Source: Actinomucor elegans
Taxonomy: Eukaryota > Mucoromycota > Mucoromycetes > Mucorales > Mucoraceae
Direction of reading: 5' to 3'
Length of the DNA: 64,000 nucleotides
Assembly: GCA_026027325.1 (NCBI GenBank)
Contig: JAMSLZ010000015.1
Span: 186,001-250,000 of the forward strand
Positions 1 to 10,976 of the stretch are shown in pieces. Position 1 is the first letter of the stretch, and the number at the start of each line of letters is the position of its first letter. Below the pieces are notes generated by a model. That model was not told where the DNA came from, made no database searches, and saw nothing but the letters and a program-made list of their open reading frames with translations. The translations under genes and the position numbers were made by a program.

Positions 1-2001
1 TTATTATACTGAAAATAAAGCGTGGCTCGGAAAGCTTGTACCGCTTCTTCATCCTTCGCTTCGGCAGCTGTTGTATTATATTGTTATTGAATTTATAATG
101 AAGAGTAATATCACAACCAAAGAAATATATATCAATTGCTTGTATTACGAAACAACGTCCAATTTTCTTAGTAAAATTTTGCTTGTCTTTTTGCATCTTG
201 CGGTAAAAATTGAATAAAAAGCGAGTGAATCAGTTAGAACCGTTTTATGGGGTTTTATTGATTCAAAGTGAGTTTTTTTTTGTGAGTTAAAGTTTTTCTA
301 TCTAACTTGTATCTCTCGTATTTATACTTCAAAGGAAATGGCCTCTTAGTAACAATCAAAGGCCTTTTTAACCTATGTTCACTCTGCATTAATTGTCTTT
401 TCAGCGGTGATCCAAAACTCCCTCTTTTGATGAATAGTTTAATGAATCCCGCCTTTTTGATATATATGCAGAGTGCTCTATATGTGGATTTCACCAAGCA
501 TCTCATGTTGAATAATTTAACCTTAAAAAGGTTGAATCCTTAGGCACCTTTTCTTTTTGTTTCAAATTGAATAACTTAGCTATAGAAAAGATTACTTCTA
601 AATGTATTATATTACGTCAACGTAGTAGACAGTATCATTCAAACTCAATTTAGTTCGAAACCCCCCATAATTTGATTTTGCAGTCCAAATAGCATCACCC
701 CATACTGTATCACTCTTTTGCTACTCTACAGTGCTTTCAAAATAAATTAGCAGTTCAATATAGCGTGTGTTCAAGATTGCTTGGGCCCTGGATCTTCGCT
801 TGTGACAGTTTTGGGAGGTAATTAACATACAATCTTTAAAATGAGTGTGTATCAAGACGATACTATGCTATGTCAAGATACAAGCACTACACATATTTAA
901 GATCTCAGCTTGTTTAATCTGGCATTCAATAGTAATACAATGTTTAATAGATCTCAAGCTGTGCAATATAGGGATCTTGGTCTTTTCTTTTACATCAATA
1001 AACAAACCACACGTTCAGCGTGATCGAATTATTATAGTCCCTTTTGTAGTAGAAATCATTTTATATTCCATATAATTCTCAGCTTGTTTTGAAGCTTTCT
1101 TTCGAAGACTGCATAAAAGGACTTGACCATAGAAGAGTGTAGCAGTGTTCAATCGGATCAAAACTTCCTATTCCCAGCCCAAATAAAAAAAAAATCGCTC
1201 AGTTTCAAACTATTAAAACTGGTCAAGTGCGAGTCACTCTATAAAATGACCTAGTAACCCCACGAAGTAGTCTGGAAAAGTACCAAGAGAGCTACAATGG
1301 TAAACAAATCCTCTTTGGCAAATTTACTATGTTGCTTGCAGCTAATGACCCAAGAACAGCTACAATTTATCCATCAAATATCCTCTGTAGTACTATTAAA
1401 TGTGTTTCATGGCTACTATAGGCCATTAAATAGATAGTATTCTATTTTTTAGCTGTTATACTATGCTACTATAGCTTCTTTCAATTGACTGTCACACACT
1501 TTCTTTCTACTAAATATAAGACTTCATTGAACAGCCTTTTCAAAATAAAATCTGCCTTGCTATTTAAACCAATCCTATAGTGTAGCCTCAAAAATATTGA
1601 TATGAATTGTATATACATGCATTCCACTAACATAACTTATGACTAGTATTGACTAAAATTCGGAGGAACATACCATCTCTACCCAATCATAATTTTCATC
1701 ACCACAATTTGTAACTTGAAACACTCCCTTATTTTTTCCAATTTTCAGATCTTTTTTTCTATCACTTGCATCCATCATATCCACAGCTTTATCGTTACTA
1801 GTTTGTAAGGGTATTTTAATAGACTTTTACAATAGAAAAATAAATGGAAATGCGCAAAAGATGGTAAAAAGAATCAAACTATCATTTTTACTGTTTCATA
1901 TAATATCTGTGCCTAAAAATGTTCATTTCTTGTTTCGAGCTCTCTAAATCAATGTCATTTGAGTCATTCACATTGCAAAAACGCGTAATTTTCTGTTACC
2001 T
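1..2001. other. Intergenic, no gene seen
   Basis: AT-rich sequence with only short, unconvincing open frames. I found no tRNA-like T-loop, no conserved protein fragment and no promoter I could assign. The left edge carries one arm of an 18-bp inverted repeat listed separately. Confidence 0.6.
11..28. repeat. 18-bp inverted repeat arm, partner at 13213-13230
   Basis: GAAAATAAAGCGTGGCTC is the exact reverse complement of 13213-13230. The partner lies 10 bp outside the left end of the piggyBac-like element. Two exact 18-mers 13 kb apart suggest a dispersed repeat end; the repeat family is not identified. Confidence 0.5.
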
Positions 2002-2351
2002 TTATTCGTGATGAGGAGGTCGAAGTCCAACTTTCTTTGGGAAAATTAAAGGATGTAATTGGGCAAGATAAGTAATGGCCCACCTATTTTACGATAGAAA
2101 GAAAGAATTAGAGATACAAGCGCAATGCACATTCATGTTCAGCATATTTACATCAAGTAACAGCAAATCAGAGACATGATAATAACGGTACGAATGACAC
2201 TATGGAATTGACAAAGTTAATCTCGGGATTAATTGATATACTACAGTTTCACACAGTACGTTTGGTCGTTTCCTTTAGGTGTAAACACGTAAGCCAGAGC
2301 AGAAATCAAGGCAACACCAAAGAATGCCCAAACGATGTTATATCCTGACAT
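2002..2351 (-). CDS. VMA9: V-type ATPase subunit e (Vma9/ATP6V0E-like), 3 exons
   Basis: Small membrane subunit of the V0 sector of the vacuolar H+-ATPase, needed for proton-pump assembly. Exons on the minus strand are 2351-2260, 2199-2152 and 2083-2002, joined by GT-AG introns of 60 and 68 bp. They total 222 nt, encoding 73 residues, close to the usual length of this subunit. The protein starts MSGYNIVWAFFG, contains the family-typical VFTPKGNDQT loop, then a second hydrophobic segment ending CCYLMWAITYLAQLHPLI, and a short basic tail. Two membrane helices are evident (about residues 5-25 and 32-57). All splice phases close correctly. No single exon is long, so simple ORF scanning misses it. 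The pyrimidine-rich CTGTAG just upstream may be a 5'UTR intron acceptor. Identity is recognised from the family pattern; confidence is high. Confidence 0.9.
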
Positions 2352-3497
2352 TTTGTATAATTGAACTAAAACAGACTACAGGAAAAAAGAAGTTTTGAAA
2401 CTGTTACTTGTGTACCTTCGTGCTATACGACGTAGAACATTGGATCTCCGGTAACGTTTACAGCTAATCCAATCAAACCGTGTGTACTCTGTCTAATTAT
2501 CCAATCAAGATCCGAAAATTGTAATTCTAATACACCTTAGTTGGGATTTGGCCAATAAATGACTGTTTTGTCTCTTCCTCTTTTCCTGTAAAGTCAGTTT
2601 TCAACATAGCATCATAGCTAAGTTGTAATTTGGTCATCGAACAAATATATAATCCAAGCGATCATGAACTGGGTTCATTTATAAAATGGTATAGATTCTA
2701 ATGGTGATAGTAATGTTTTAGCGATGATTTCTCTTTGATGGCAATGAGAAACCAAATCTTCAATAATCTCAATCATAACAGTTCTATATTTTGAGCAGAA
2801 ATGCAAATAACTCACTTCTAACCATTAGTAAACATAGTAAACATAGTATGCATTGTACTGTCACTAAAAAGAAACTATTTAAAGATACGATAGTTCATTT
2901 TAAGTACTTGATATGACATTTGATCTGGATCGATTGAGTACTTATCAATCGTAGATCGATGTCTTATAAATTGTAATGTTTAATACCAATTTTTCCAAGA
3001 TAGCATATTTATTTATAGTCTAGTTAAACAATGGTTAAAATATATTTTGTAGATTATTATGATCATGTACTAGTCAATAGATGCATTATACCAAAATCGA
3101 TCGAAAAATGTTGCGTTCTTAGAAAGTAGCCTGATTTCTAAAAAAAAAAAAAATCGATGAGGGTACCCCTTTCGGCACATTTTTTTTATGAAGCTTAAAT
3201 ACAGTATTTTGGTAACATAACCTATTTTCAAACCGGTGCGGCACACCCAAGAGGATTTAGGTAATTTGCCACCAAAGGCACAGAGTCAGAACAGGAATAT
3301 CTTAATTTGAAATAAGAAAACTTCACAAATGCAAGGAAAAAAGAAATTGCTTTAACACTATATCATGCACGATTCAATTATTCATAGAATTTGTTAATAT
3401 ATCGCTATGAGCATAAGCTATTATCTGTTACTAAAAACTAGACCAAAATGTAACTGCTTTTTTTTTCATTGGAAACTGAGAGACATTACGAGAAAAA
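2352..3497. other. Intergenic, upstream of VMA9
   Basis: No gene seen. The first ~100 bp should hold the VMA9 promoter or 5'UTR; the remainder is AT-rich without recognisable features. Confidence 0.5.
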
Positions 3498-3742
3498 ATG
3501 GCTGATCCACGAAAGAAATTGACCCTTCTGCCAGTCCCAGATCTGATACGCAATTTTCATTTGCAATCGCTGGTCACTTGCTCAAGAGATTTGATTATTC
3601 AGATATCCATGAAATCAGTTTTGCTTGTCTCACTACGTTTTCAGCGATCGAGACCAAGTCTAGTTCAACACTCAACAGGATTAGCGCCAACTTCCTTGTC
3701 TCTTATTTTTTTGTTGCTAAAAAAACAGCGTTTTGGGGTTGA
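3498..3742 (+). pseudogene. Coding-like fragment, frame-shifted, unrecognised
   Basis: An ATG at 3498 opens MADPRKKLTLLPVPD. From about 3542 the more protein-like reading is in the next frame, running to TGA at 3740-3742 and containing HLLKRFDYSDIHEI. Moving from the first frame to the second needs one extra base, the same direction as the shifts found in four clear genes of this window. I recognise no family and see no introns that repair it. It may be a gene relic or chance. Confidence 0.2.
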
Positions 3743-4075
3743 CTCCTATTAACATATCTATATTGATGGTTAAAGCGCTCCTTCTAATATTCATGTGCTG
3801 GTATAATAAACCATTAATATACCGGATGATGTCGGGTATATTGCTTATGTCCTTCAGGTGAGCACATCAAGTCTTGCAGAAAAAGAAACAGAACGACTGT
3901 TCTTGTGTGGATTCCTTTCAATAGTTACTGTTTCTACATCCGAAGTATTTTGCTTAAGTGTAAGCCATTTTATACCGAGTAAAAAGTATATACTGTTAGT
4001 AATCTGTAATATGGATTAAATTTACTTATCCCCTAAATGAATTCGGTTGTTATATTCTGTGACGATTTCACCTGG

Positions 4076-4345
4076 TTAGACGCTGTCTAATATCTTGACA
4101 ACAGCTTGTTCCGAAGCAGCATCCAATTCCAGCGACAGAACGCGCCACCAGCAACTCTATCTTGAATGTATTGGTTTCAATGCTTTAGGTGCAATCAATT
4201 TTGGCTCAATAAACTCAAACTCTGTCGTAAACGTCACATTAATAAGCGAGTTATTATGTTTGACAAGTGAATAATAACCGCCTGTCATTTTAGTGTCCTT
4301 CTCTCTATGAATTGTTTCTGCGATTCGTGTTAATCTTATTATTTC
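4076..4345 (-). pseudogene. Coding-like exon with an in-frame TAG, unrecognised
   Basis: Reading the minus strand from 4345 (just after a plausible GGTACAG acceptor) gives 90 codons that look like real protein: EIIRLTRIAETIHREKDTK, then a Tyr/Phe-rich stretch, then LIAPKALKPIHSR. A TAG at 4157-4159 interrupts it, and the same frame continues WWRVLSLELDAASEQAVV to a TAA at 4076-4078. Amphipathic charged composition and the absence of other stops suggest former coding sequence. No upstream exon or start was found. I do not recognise the family. Alternatives are a decayed gene or the last exon of a gene whose front is lost. Confidence 0.35.
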
Positions 4346-5163
4346 CTGTACCCATTACTGCCTTTTTCTTAATCTATATTATATTATACTAATACTTAGT
4401 ATTTACATAGTTATATACTTAATACATACAACGCTCTGTTAATTTCGCTCTTTCAAAAAACAAAAAATTAAATTTCAGACTCTCTTCCTGTAATAGTGCG
4501 AGGAAGAAAGCAACAGCAACAGCAAGCAACACCAGAAGAAGAGGAGAGCCAAATGAATCACCAACATTCAACCAGCAGGATTTATCTGAAGAACCTAAGA
4601 ATTGTGGTTTTTTGTAATAAACATTTGATACTCTCAATTATAGAAAGCAATTGATTCATATTTTAATGCTTTGTCATAATATACGCCGTAGAAAATTAAA
4701 TTATCCTTCGAGTAAGATAATTTTAATATACAGCATGGAAGAAAATTCAGCATTAGGAGGTAAAAATGGTATAAACATAAAGGTCTGAAACTCATTCTTA
4801 TAAAGAGTAACCATTATACAATTTAATTTATCGAAAAGAATATATTTATTAGCGCAGGTTTCCCTTGATTTATAGCTTTATCTCCATTTGCTGTCGGTAA
4901 AGATAAAGTTTATGTTCACAATGATTTTATCAAGTAAAATACTCTATGGCTCAATGCTTGATATCGCCAACCAATAGAACCTTACCAAATAATAAAGGCA
5001 GAACAATTCTTCATTTGTCCGGAGTTTCAGTATAATCAAAGTCAAAAGCTCACGATTGGATCTGGGCTTACATGATACTGGTGCTCCAATTCAAAGGGGA
5101 AAAAATGTTTCGAGAACCAGTGTCAGCTGCTTTTTCTAAATTATATACAAATTACCTTTGAAC
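4346..5163. other. Intergenic, upstream of the SAP-domain gene
   Basis: AT-rich, with no convincing gene. A short CTT/TGCTGTTGC-rich patch near 4490-4540 opens a 72-codon minus frame of low-complexity Leu/Ala that I do not accept as a gene. The last few hundred bases should hold the promoter of the plus-strand gene at 5164. Confidence 0.5.
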
Positions 5164-6810
5164 ATGTCTGAAAAATACAAGAACTTGAAAGTGAAAGAAC
5201 TCCAAGGTGAGTAACATGGGAAAAGAAACTATAATCTCTGGATTCCCGACGATATTTACCTCATTTATTGTAGAATTGTTACAAAAGAACAACCTGCCTT
5301 ACTCCGGCAAAAAGGAAGACCTTATCGATCGATTAGTCAAGAACGATGAACGTGAAGCTTTGGAAAACCTTGAAAAAGAGTTTGAATTGGATGACGATCT
5401 CGATGACTCGAAAATTAATCTGTAAGTCTTTGAATGTACTTGATCTGTTACAGTATTGACATGAAAAACGCGTGTTTAACTTACAGAAATGACATCCCAC
5501 AAGATATATTTACACCCATTCCCCTTGAGAAAGCTCCTACTATATCTGAAAAGGAAAGCGTATTATCAGATGATGAAGAGGTCGAATTCATTATCAATAA
5601 AAAGTCGTTAGCTACTGCTGGAACACCCAAGGAGAAACATGTTGCTACTGCCAACATAACTAAGTCAGTTGACAAACCTAGTAAACAAGTTTCTATATCG
5701 ACCAAGGTCACTACTTCTGGATCTAAAGACATCTCGAATAGTACTGATTCCACTACTGCCACTGTGACCACCACTGCCACCACCACTGCCACCACTGCCG
5801 CTACCTCCTTCAAGTTCACACCTATTACATTCGATAAAAAGTCAACGTCTAACGTACCAACTGTTTCTTCTACAACTACTGCTCCGGAAAAGAAGCTTAC
5901 TACTTCTAAAAAAAAGAGTGTCGTACCCCAGACTGATGAAGCGGCCGAGAAATTGAGATTGGAAGCTGAACGCCGACTGTTACGATCTAAGCGCTTTGGA
6001 GTCAAGTTGGATGAAAAGGAAATGAAAGAGATTCGCGCTGCTCGGTTCGGTATTACTACCACTACCACTACTGCAACAGATGAAAAGACAAATGAGGCTG
6101 CTACTAAGGCTGAAAAAACCAAGAAAAATAGTAAAACGAGTAGCAAACCACTAACGCAAGAAGAGATTTTAAAGAAACGCGCAGAACGATTTGGTTTACC
6201 TGTTGTTAATGAGAAGAAACAGGTTGTAGTGGATGAAAAGAAGAAGATTAAGAGTAAAAAAGGAAACAAAAAGATTATTGCACCTGAAGTAAAGAAGACG
6301 AATCCTATCATCATAACTAAAAGAAAGGCGGCAAAGGTAACAAAGAAGATAGCAGCACCACCTATCAGCAACAAGAAGCAAGCGATTACACTGAAAACTA
6401 CCACTCGAGCTAACTTGCGCAAACAAAAAATGATGAAAAAAATGATTGAGAAAGCAGACATTGTGAAAGACAAAAAAAAGATCATTCACCAACGCAAAGC
6501 CAATATCATTAATGCCTCCGCAAAACAAAGTGGCCGTATAGTGACATATGAAACAAATCCTATCGCGCCTGTAACTGCAACCAAGAAACGCAATGCCCCT
6601 AAAACTAATAATACCAAGGCTCCAGCAAGAAACATAGTGGTTCAGCATAATAATGATAGAAAGGTAGTGATTGCAGACGCTGTACCTCAAAAGACCGGAG
6701 GCAGAAATAATAATAACAGCGCTACAAGAAAGAGAGGACGCGGATCTGAAAAAGAGCAGCCTCATCCACAGCCAACTGTAAGTAGAAACGGCCCTATCTT
6801 TGGACTTTGA
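5164..6810 (+). CDS. THO1: SAP-domain RNA-binding protein, THO1/SARNP (CIP29)-like
   Basis: Predicted nuclear nucleic-acid-binding protein acting with the THO/TREX mRNA-export machinery. Exons 5164-5206, 5274-5421 and 5487-6810 are joined by 67- and 65-bp introns and encode 504 residues. Residues ~5-40 form a SAP motif (LKVKELQELLQKNNLPYSG, then KKEDLIDRLV), followed by an acidic stretch. Two copies of the Tho1/MOS11-type signature appear further on: LLRSKRFGVKLDE and ILKKRAERFGLP. Between them are Thr/Ala-rich low-complexity stretches, and the C-terminal third is very Lys/Arg-rich and ends in an RG-rich tail, as in RNA-binding adaptors. Yeast Tho1 and human SARNP are about 210 residues, so this protein is long because of low-complexity insertions. 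The start was chosen because the SAP motif begins at once and the next ATG lies inside intron 1. Confidence 0.82.
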
Positions 6811-7132
6811 TACTAATTACGCGTCAATAGGAAATCCATACAAACAAGAAAAGACGCAGATAACATAGTTTCGAACAAAAGTAGCTTTTTAATAGTGTAA
6901 AAGTAAATACCCTTAGTTGATGTCAGAGTAGAAGTAGTAATTTAAACAAAATAAAGAGAAATCGCCTTTCTTTTCATTTTTAACGGTTTGGTATCGATTA
7001 GTCGACTAGTTAGTAGCAGTAATAAGTAATAAAAGGTAGTTGGCGTTGGGTAATAGTAAATAAGCGTGTGGTGAATAATAAAAGTAATAATATTTACAAT
7101 AGAAAGTAGAATAAACAGTACTGTGGATGGAA
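6811..7132. other. Short convergent 3' intergenic region
   Basis: Lies between the stops of the THO1-like gene and the kinase gene. AT-rich with many TAAT/TAGTAG triplet-like runs; it presumably holds both 3'UTRs and polyadenylation signals. No gene seen. Confidence 0.6.
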
Positions 7133-10100
7133 TCAAGAAATGATACATTCTTCAGATTGTCTTCTGCCATTGACATGGCGTTTCTTTTTGTCTTCTTTGG
7201 CTGACGGTTTCAGAGATAAGGCTTTATGTCTCAACGTACCTGGATCGATCTTGTTTTGCTGTTGTAAGGATAATGTGTGCGATAATAAGGCTTGATTTCC
7301 ATTCAGTGCCTGTTCTTCTTGTGGCGTTAAACCAAGTGCCAAAGCATATTGACGAATACTTTCGGCTTCCTCAGGTTTGAGCTGCACAGGAGGAGTTGAT
7401 TTGCAAAAATTATTACTCGAAAGACTGTTCTTTGAAGGATCCAGTACTGCTTTACGGCCGCGATTGTAAATCTTGGCAGAAAACACCCACTATTAACAAG
7501 CTAGTTAGAATGATGTGCATTTTGATTCAAATTATAGAGTTTTACATCGTAGGAAGGTTGCTGATCATTCACTTTTGGGGGACACGAAAAAGCAGACTTC
7601 TTACATTCTTCGTGACAAATGAGAGAGCAAACTTCGCAAAATATGGATTGCATAGTCATCAGCTCACAGCAGACTTTGCATTCAACCACTTAAAATAGAC
7701 ATAGTATGAATTATCGGTTTTCAATATTTCTTGTTTTAGTGTACTTACCTTTGCCAAAAGAAGTATGGATAAAACGATGCGTAATATAATCCTCTTCATT
7801 TCGAAGCCCAAATGGTACTTTGAGTCGTTCGACACCGTCTTCATTCAACTCTTCGTCAAACAAAGTCATTTGACTTTCGTTTTTCTGCATCAAATCAAGA
7901 CCACTACTATTTCTTAAAGTCATATTGCTTTGACGCATATCAACTTCCTCTTCTTCTTCCGTGGCTTGTACGTCTTTAATTTCTGAATATTGCTGAGGGT
8001 GGTTGCGCAAATAGCTGGAAAGATCATGGGAATACGTTTCGGTCTTCTTCATACGCTGCTGATTTTTGAGGATCCATGGATGCTGTTTGAGTTGTGTAGC
8101 AGAAGGACGCTTTTCAGGGTCTTTTTGGAAACAGCCTGTCAAAAAGCTCTTCATGTCTTCTGAAATGCTATCCGGTAGAGGAGGACATTGGTCCTCTACT
8201 ATACGGAACATGGCAGACATGGCAATCATATCCGAGTAAGGTGGTTTTCCTGTGACAAGCTCGACTAAAGTACATCCTAATGACCAAATATCTGATTTGG
8301 TCGAAGCGCCTTTAAGTTCAATCACTTCTGGCGCCACTGTATTAATTACACATCAGTACTTCTGCAAAAAAAAAAAGAAAAAGAGAAACTTGTACAGTAC
8401 TTACTCCAGTTAGGCGTGCCAGAAACTGCACCAGCATCGGCGCCTTTGATTTTCAAGTTCAATGAAACTCCAAAATCAGTCAGTTTGACATCACCAGTTT
8501 TAGTAGTCAAGATATTAGCAGCCTTAAGATCACAATGCACCACTTCATTATCATGCAAGTACTCTAGACCGTTCAAGATTTTGATACAAAAGGACGCAAC
8601 CAGCTTTTCGGGAAATGCGCCAAACGCTTTCAACGTAGACATGAGCGAACCATTCTCTGCAAATTCTAATATAATATTGATACTATGTTTGCTTTGTATA
8701 AATCCTAGATATCGAATGACATTGCAGTGCGAAAGTGATTTAAGTAAAGCGACTTCTTTCTATAAACAAATACAAGTTAAAAAGTAAACTAGTTAGGAGA
8801 GAGACCTTTTTATATATAAAGGAAATGCTCTATACCATCATTTCCTGATCTAATTCACCGTCCTCGAACAATAATCTTTTAACTGCAACAATTTCGCCTG
8901 TGGCAAGATCGAGTGCACGGTAAACGGAGCCAAACTGGCCTTTGCCTATACAATTACCAAGTTGCTGAAAGACAAGATTAGTGAAGAGTAGCTTCCGACC
9001 GTATAAGAACTTACATAATGAGTGGTGCTTGTGCCATCTTTACTGTGCAGTATCAATCGCTCTTCTTTATCATTCTCTGCAGCTGCTTCAGCAGCGGGTT
9101 TCTTGGAGAGGATTTCATTAGCTGTTTCTCTATACTGTCGATCCAGCTTGTGCCCAAGACTTCCACCTTTGATGGTCGATTTTTCTTCCATCATCATCTC
9201 CAGTTCATTTCGTTTCTTGTTGGGGTTACCAGGTACGTTGTTTCTGTTGGGAAATGTATGGCTTTGTCGTTTAGTACGTTCAGCAGGGGATGACATACGT
9301 CGATGTTGTCTTCGGTCAGGTTCAGCTGGCTCTTCTACGATCTGGGCATGTTTGCCTTGCTTTCGAGAATACGAGATGTGTTTTGGGGTTTTGGGAGATG
9401 TGGGTGAATTCATAGAAGGTGTGGATGATTGGGATTGTGCTATTGAGCTTTGTTCAGAATCCGTATTATAATCCTCGTAACGCGGGGGAAGCCTTAGTGG
9501 CGACTTAGGCGGCCTGGAGAAGTTGTTGGATGTGGGAGATGAAGGCGTTGTTCGAGGTGCTTTCTTTTCATATACTTGATCTTCCTCGTCTTGCATTGAA
9601 TGGTGTGAACCGGCATAAGTGGATCGAAGTGCTACATTTCGAGAACTAATCAAAGCATCTTTGTTTAATCGTAATCTGGATTCAGGTTTTGCCGCTCCAT
9701 TAAAACCACCAAAGATATCTCGTACGTCTCGGTATTTTGCGCTTAATTTCCCGTCATCCTCTTCTTCTTCTTCTTGTTCTTTAGTATATGAAAACAACCT
9801 TTATTTAGTTTTGTTCAAGAAAACATCTTTTAGTATTACCGTTATTTCGGATATCCGCTTGTTGTTTTTTAATGCCTTTCGATAACGAGGTTTCATTTTC
9901 CTGCAACGTTGAAGTCGAAAGGTGTTTTTGATGACCAGCATGTTTAGTTTGTTGAGTTCCTTCTTCGTCGTATTCTGTTTCATAGCCATTTGATAATGTG
10001 GGCCGCTGCCGTTGCTGTTCATGACTTTCTTGAGCTGCCAAGATCTGTTTCTCTGTTAGGCGGGATATAGCTAATATAGTATGAATAACCTAATGATAAG

Positions 10101-10976
10101 TTTTAAATATAACAGAACGATAAAAGACAAATAAAGTAATTAGTTAAATGGATTAGGAGTTACAAAATATAAAATAGGAGATCTAGTAAGGTATTTGTAC
10201 TTACAGCTGTCATATCTTTTGCCTCAAACAAGTCTATTGTTTCAAATAGCTGTGCACTGTTTAATCCAAGCTATATGTATATAGAAATAGCATGAGTATC
10301 AACTGGTAACAGATTATAGATCAAAAGAACTAATAGGAAAGGGAATCAAAGAAAATGCTTGGCCAAAATACATGGCCTCCTAAGCCAAATCATGGATACT
10401 ACCACGGCTCGTTTTACTAAATATACCACTATTTCACTTTTGTCTCACATCACTTTATACTAGATGTGATTTGCCCTCCCATTCTCGCTATGAAAACCCC
10501 TCTTTATCTCCTAGCAGTAATCACAAAATCTTGTTTTTAATACTGTACCTGTCGAGCTCCTTGTAGAAATCGAGTGATGTTATCCATCTATGATGCATTT
10601 CAGTATATCAAACACAAACTCATCAATAAAATCTACCTTGATAAAAGAAAGGTCTCGCTGACCAACTTGTTTAATTGTTCCAGGCTTCAATTTGTTAACA
10701 AGACTATCGAAATGTACATAAGAATACACCCTCATTCTCCTTTATATAGCTCCTAAGCATATTATTGAACTGTACTCACTTGCATAATAAAACACCATCT
10801 TGTAGTTCTGGGTGTAATGGAAGGTCTAAGGATAAGTTAAGCCCCAATATTGTATTGAGGTAATCAATCGCTGCCTTCTCGTCACTGCGAAATTGTTCTT
10901 GTTTCATCTTGTCAAATAAAAGATCTGCTCCGCTTTTCGATCTCGACATACGTGGGGTTGCATAAGAAGCTGACAT
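7133..10976 (-). CDS. CH domain + Cdc7/SepH-type (STE11-like) kinase + C1-like zinc finger
   Basis: Eleven exons: 10976-10780, 10703-10637, 10587-10549, 10270-10205, 10089-9840, 9778-9015, 8964-8836, 8759-8405, 8336-7749, 7688-7546 and 7489-7133. All junctions are GT-AG and in phase, giving 984 residues. Residues ~31-136 are a transgelin/calponin-type CH domain ([18 protein letters not shown], then [13 protein letters not shown]). Residues ~137-460 are a low-complexity linker. The kinase spans ~462-712: GKGQFGSV loop, VAVK Lys490, HCDLKAAN (Cys replaces Arg of HRD, Asp581), DFG Asp599, APE 624-626, and HPWI at its end. It matches the septation-initiation Cdc7/SepH and plant MAP3K-epsilon group. 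A Cys/His cluster from residue 822 ([15 protein letters not shown]) resembles a shortened C1 finger. A likely role is coupling actin or membrane cues to septation, but this is inference. An in-frame ATG at 11018 would add a hydrophobic leader; I prefer 10976. Confidence 0.88.

Noticed and set aside
5481..6485. 334-codon open frame on the minus strand
   Set aside because: Antisense shadow of the Lys/Thr-rich exon 3 of the THO1-like gene; its product is unnaturally Phe/Val/Ser-rich and has no family features.
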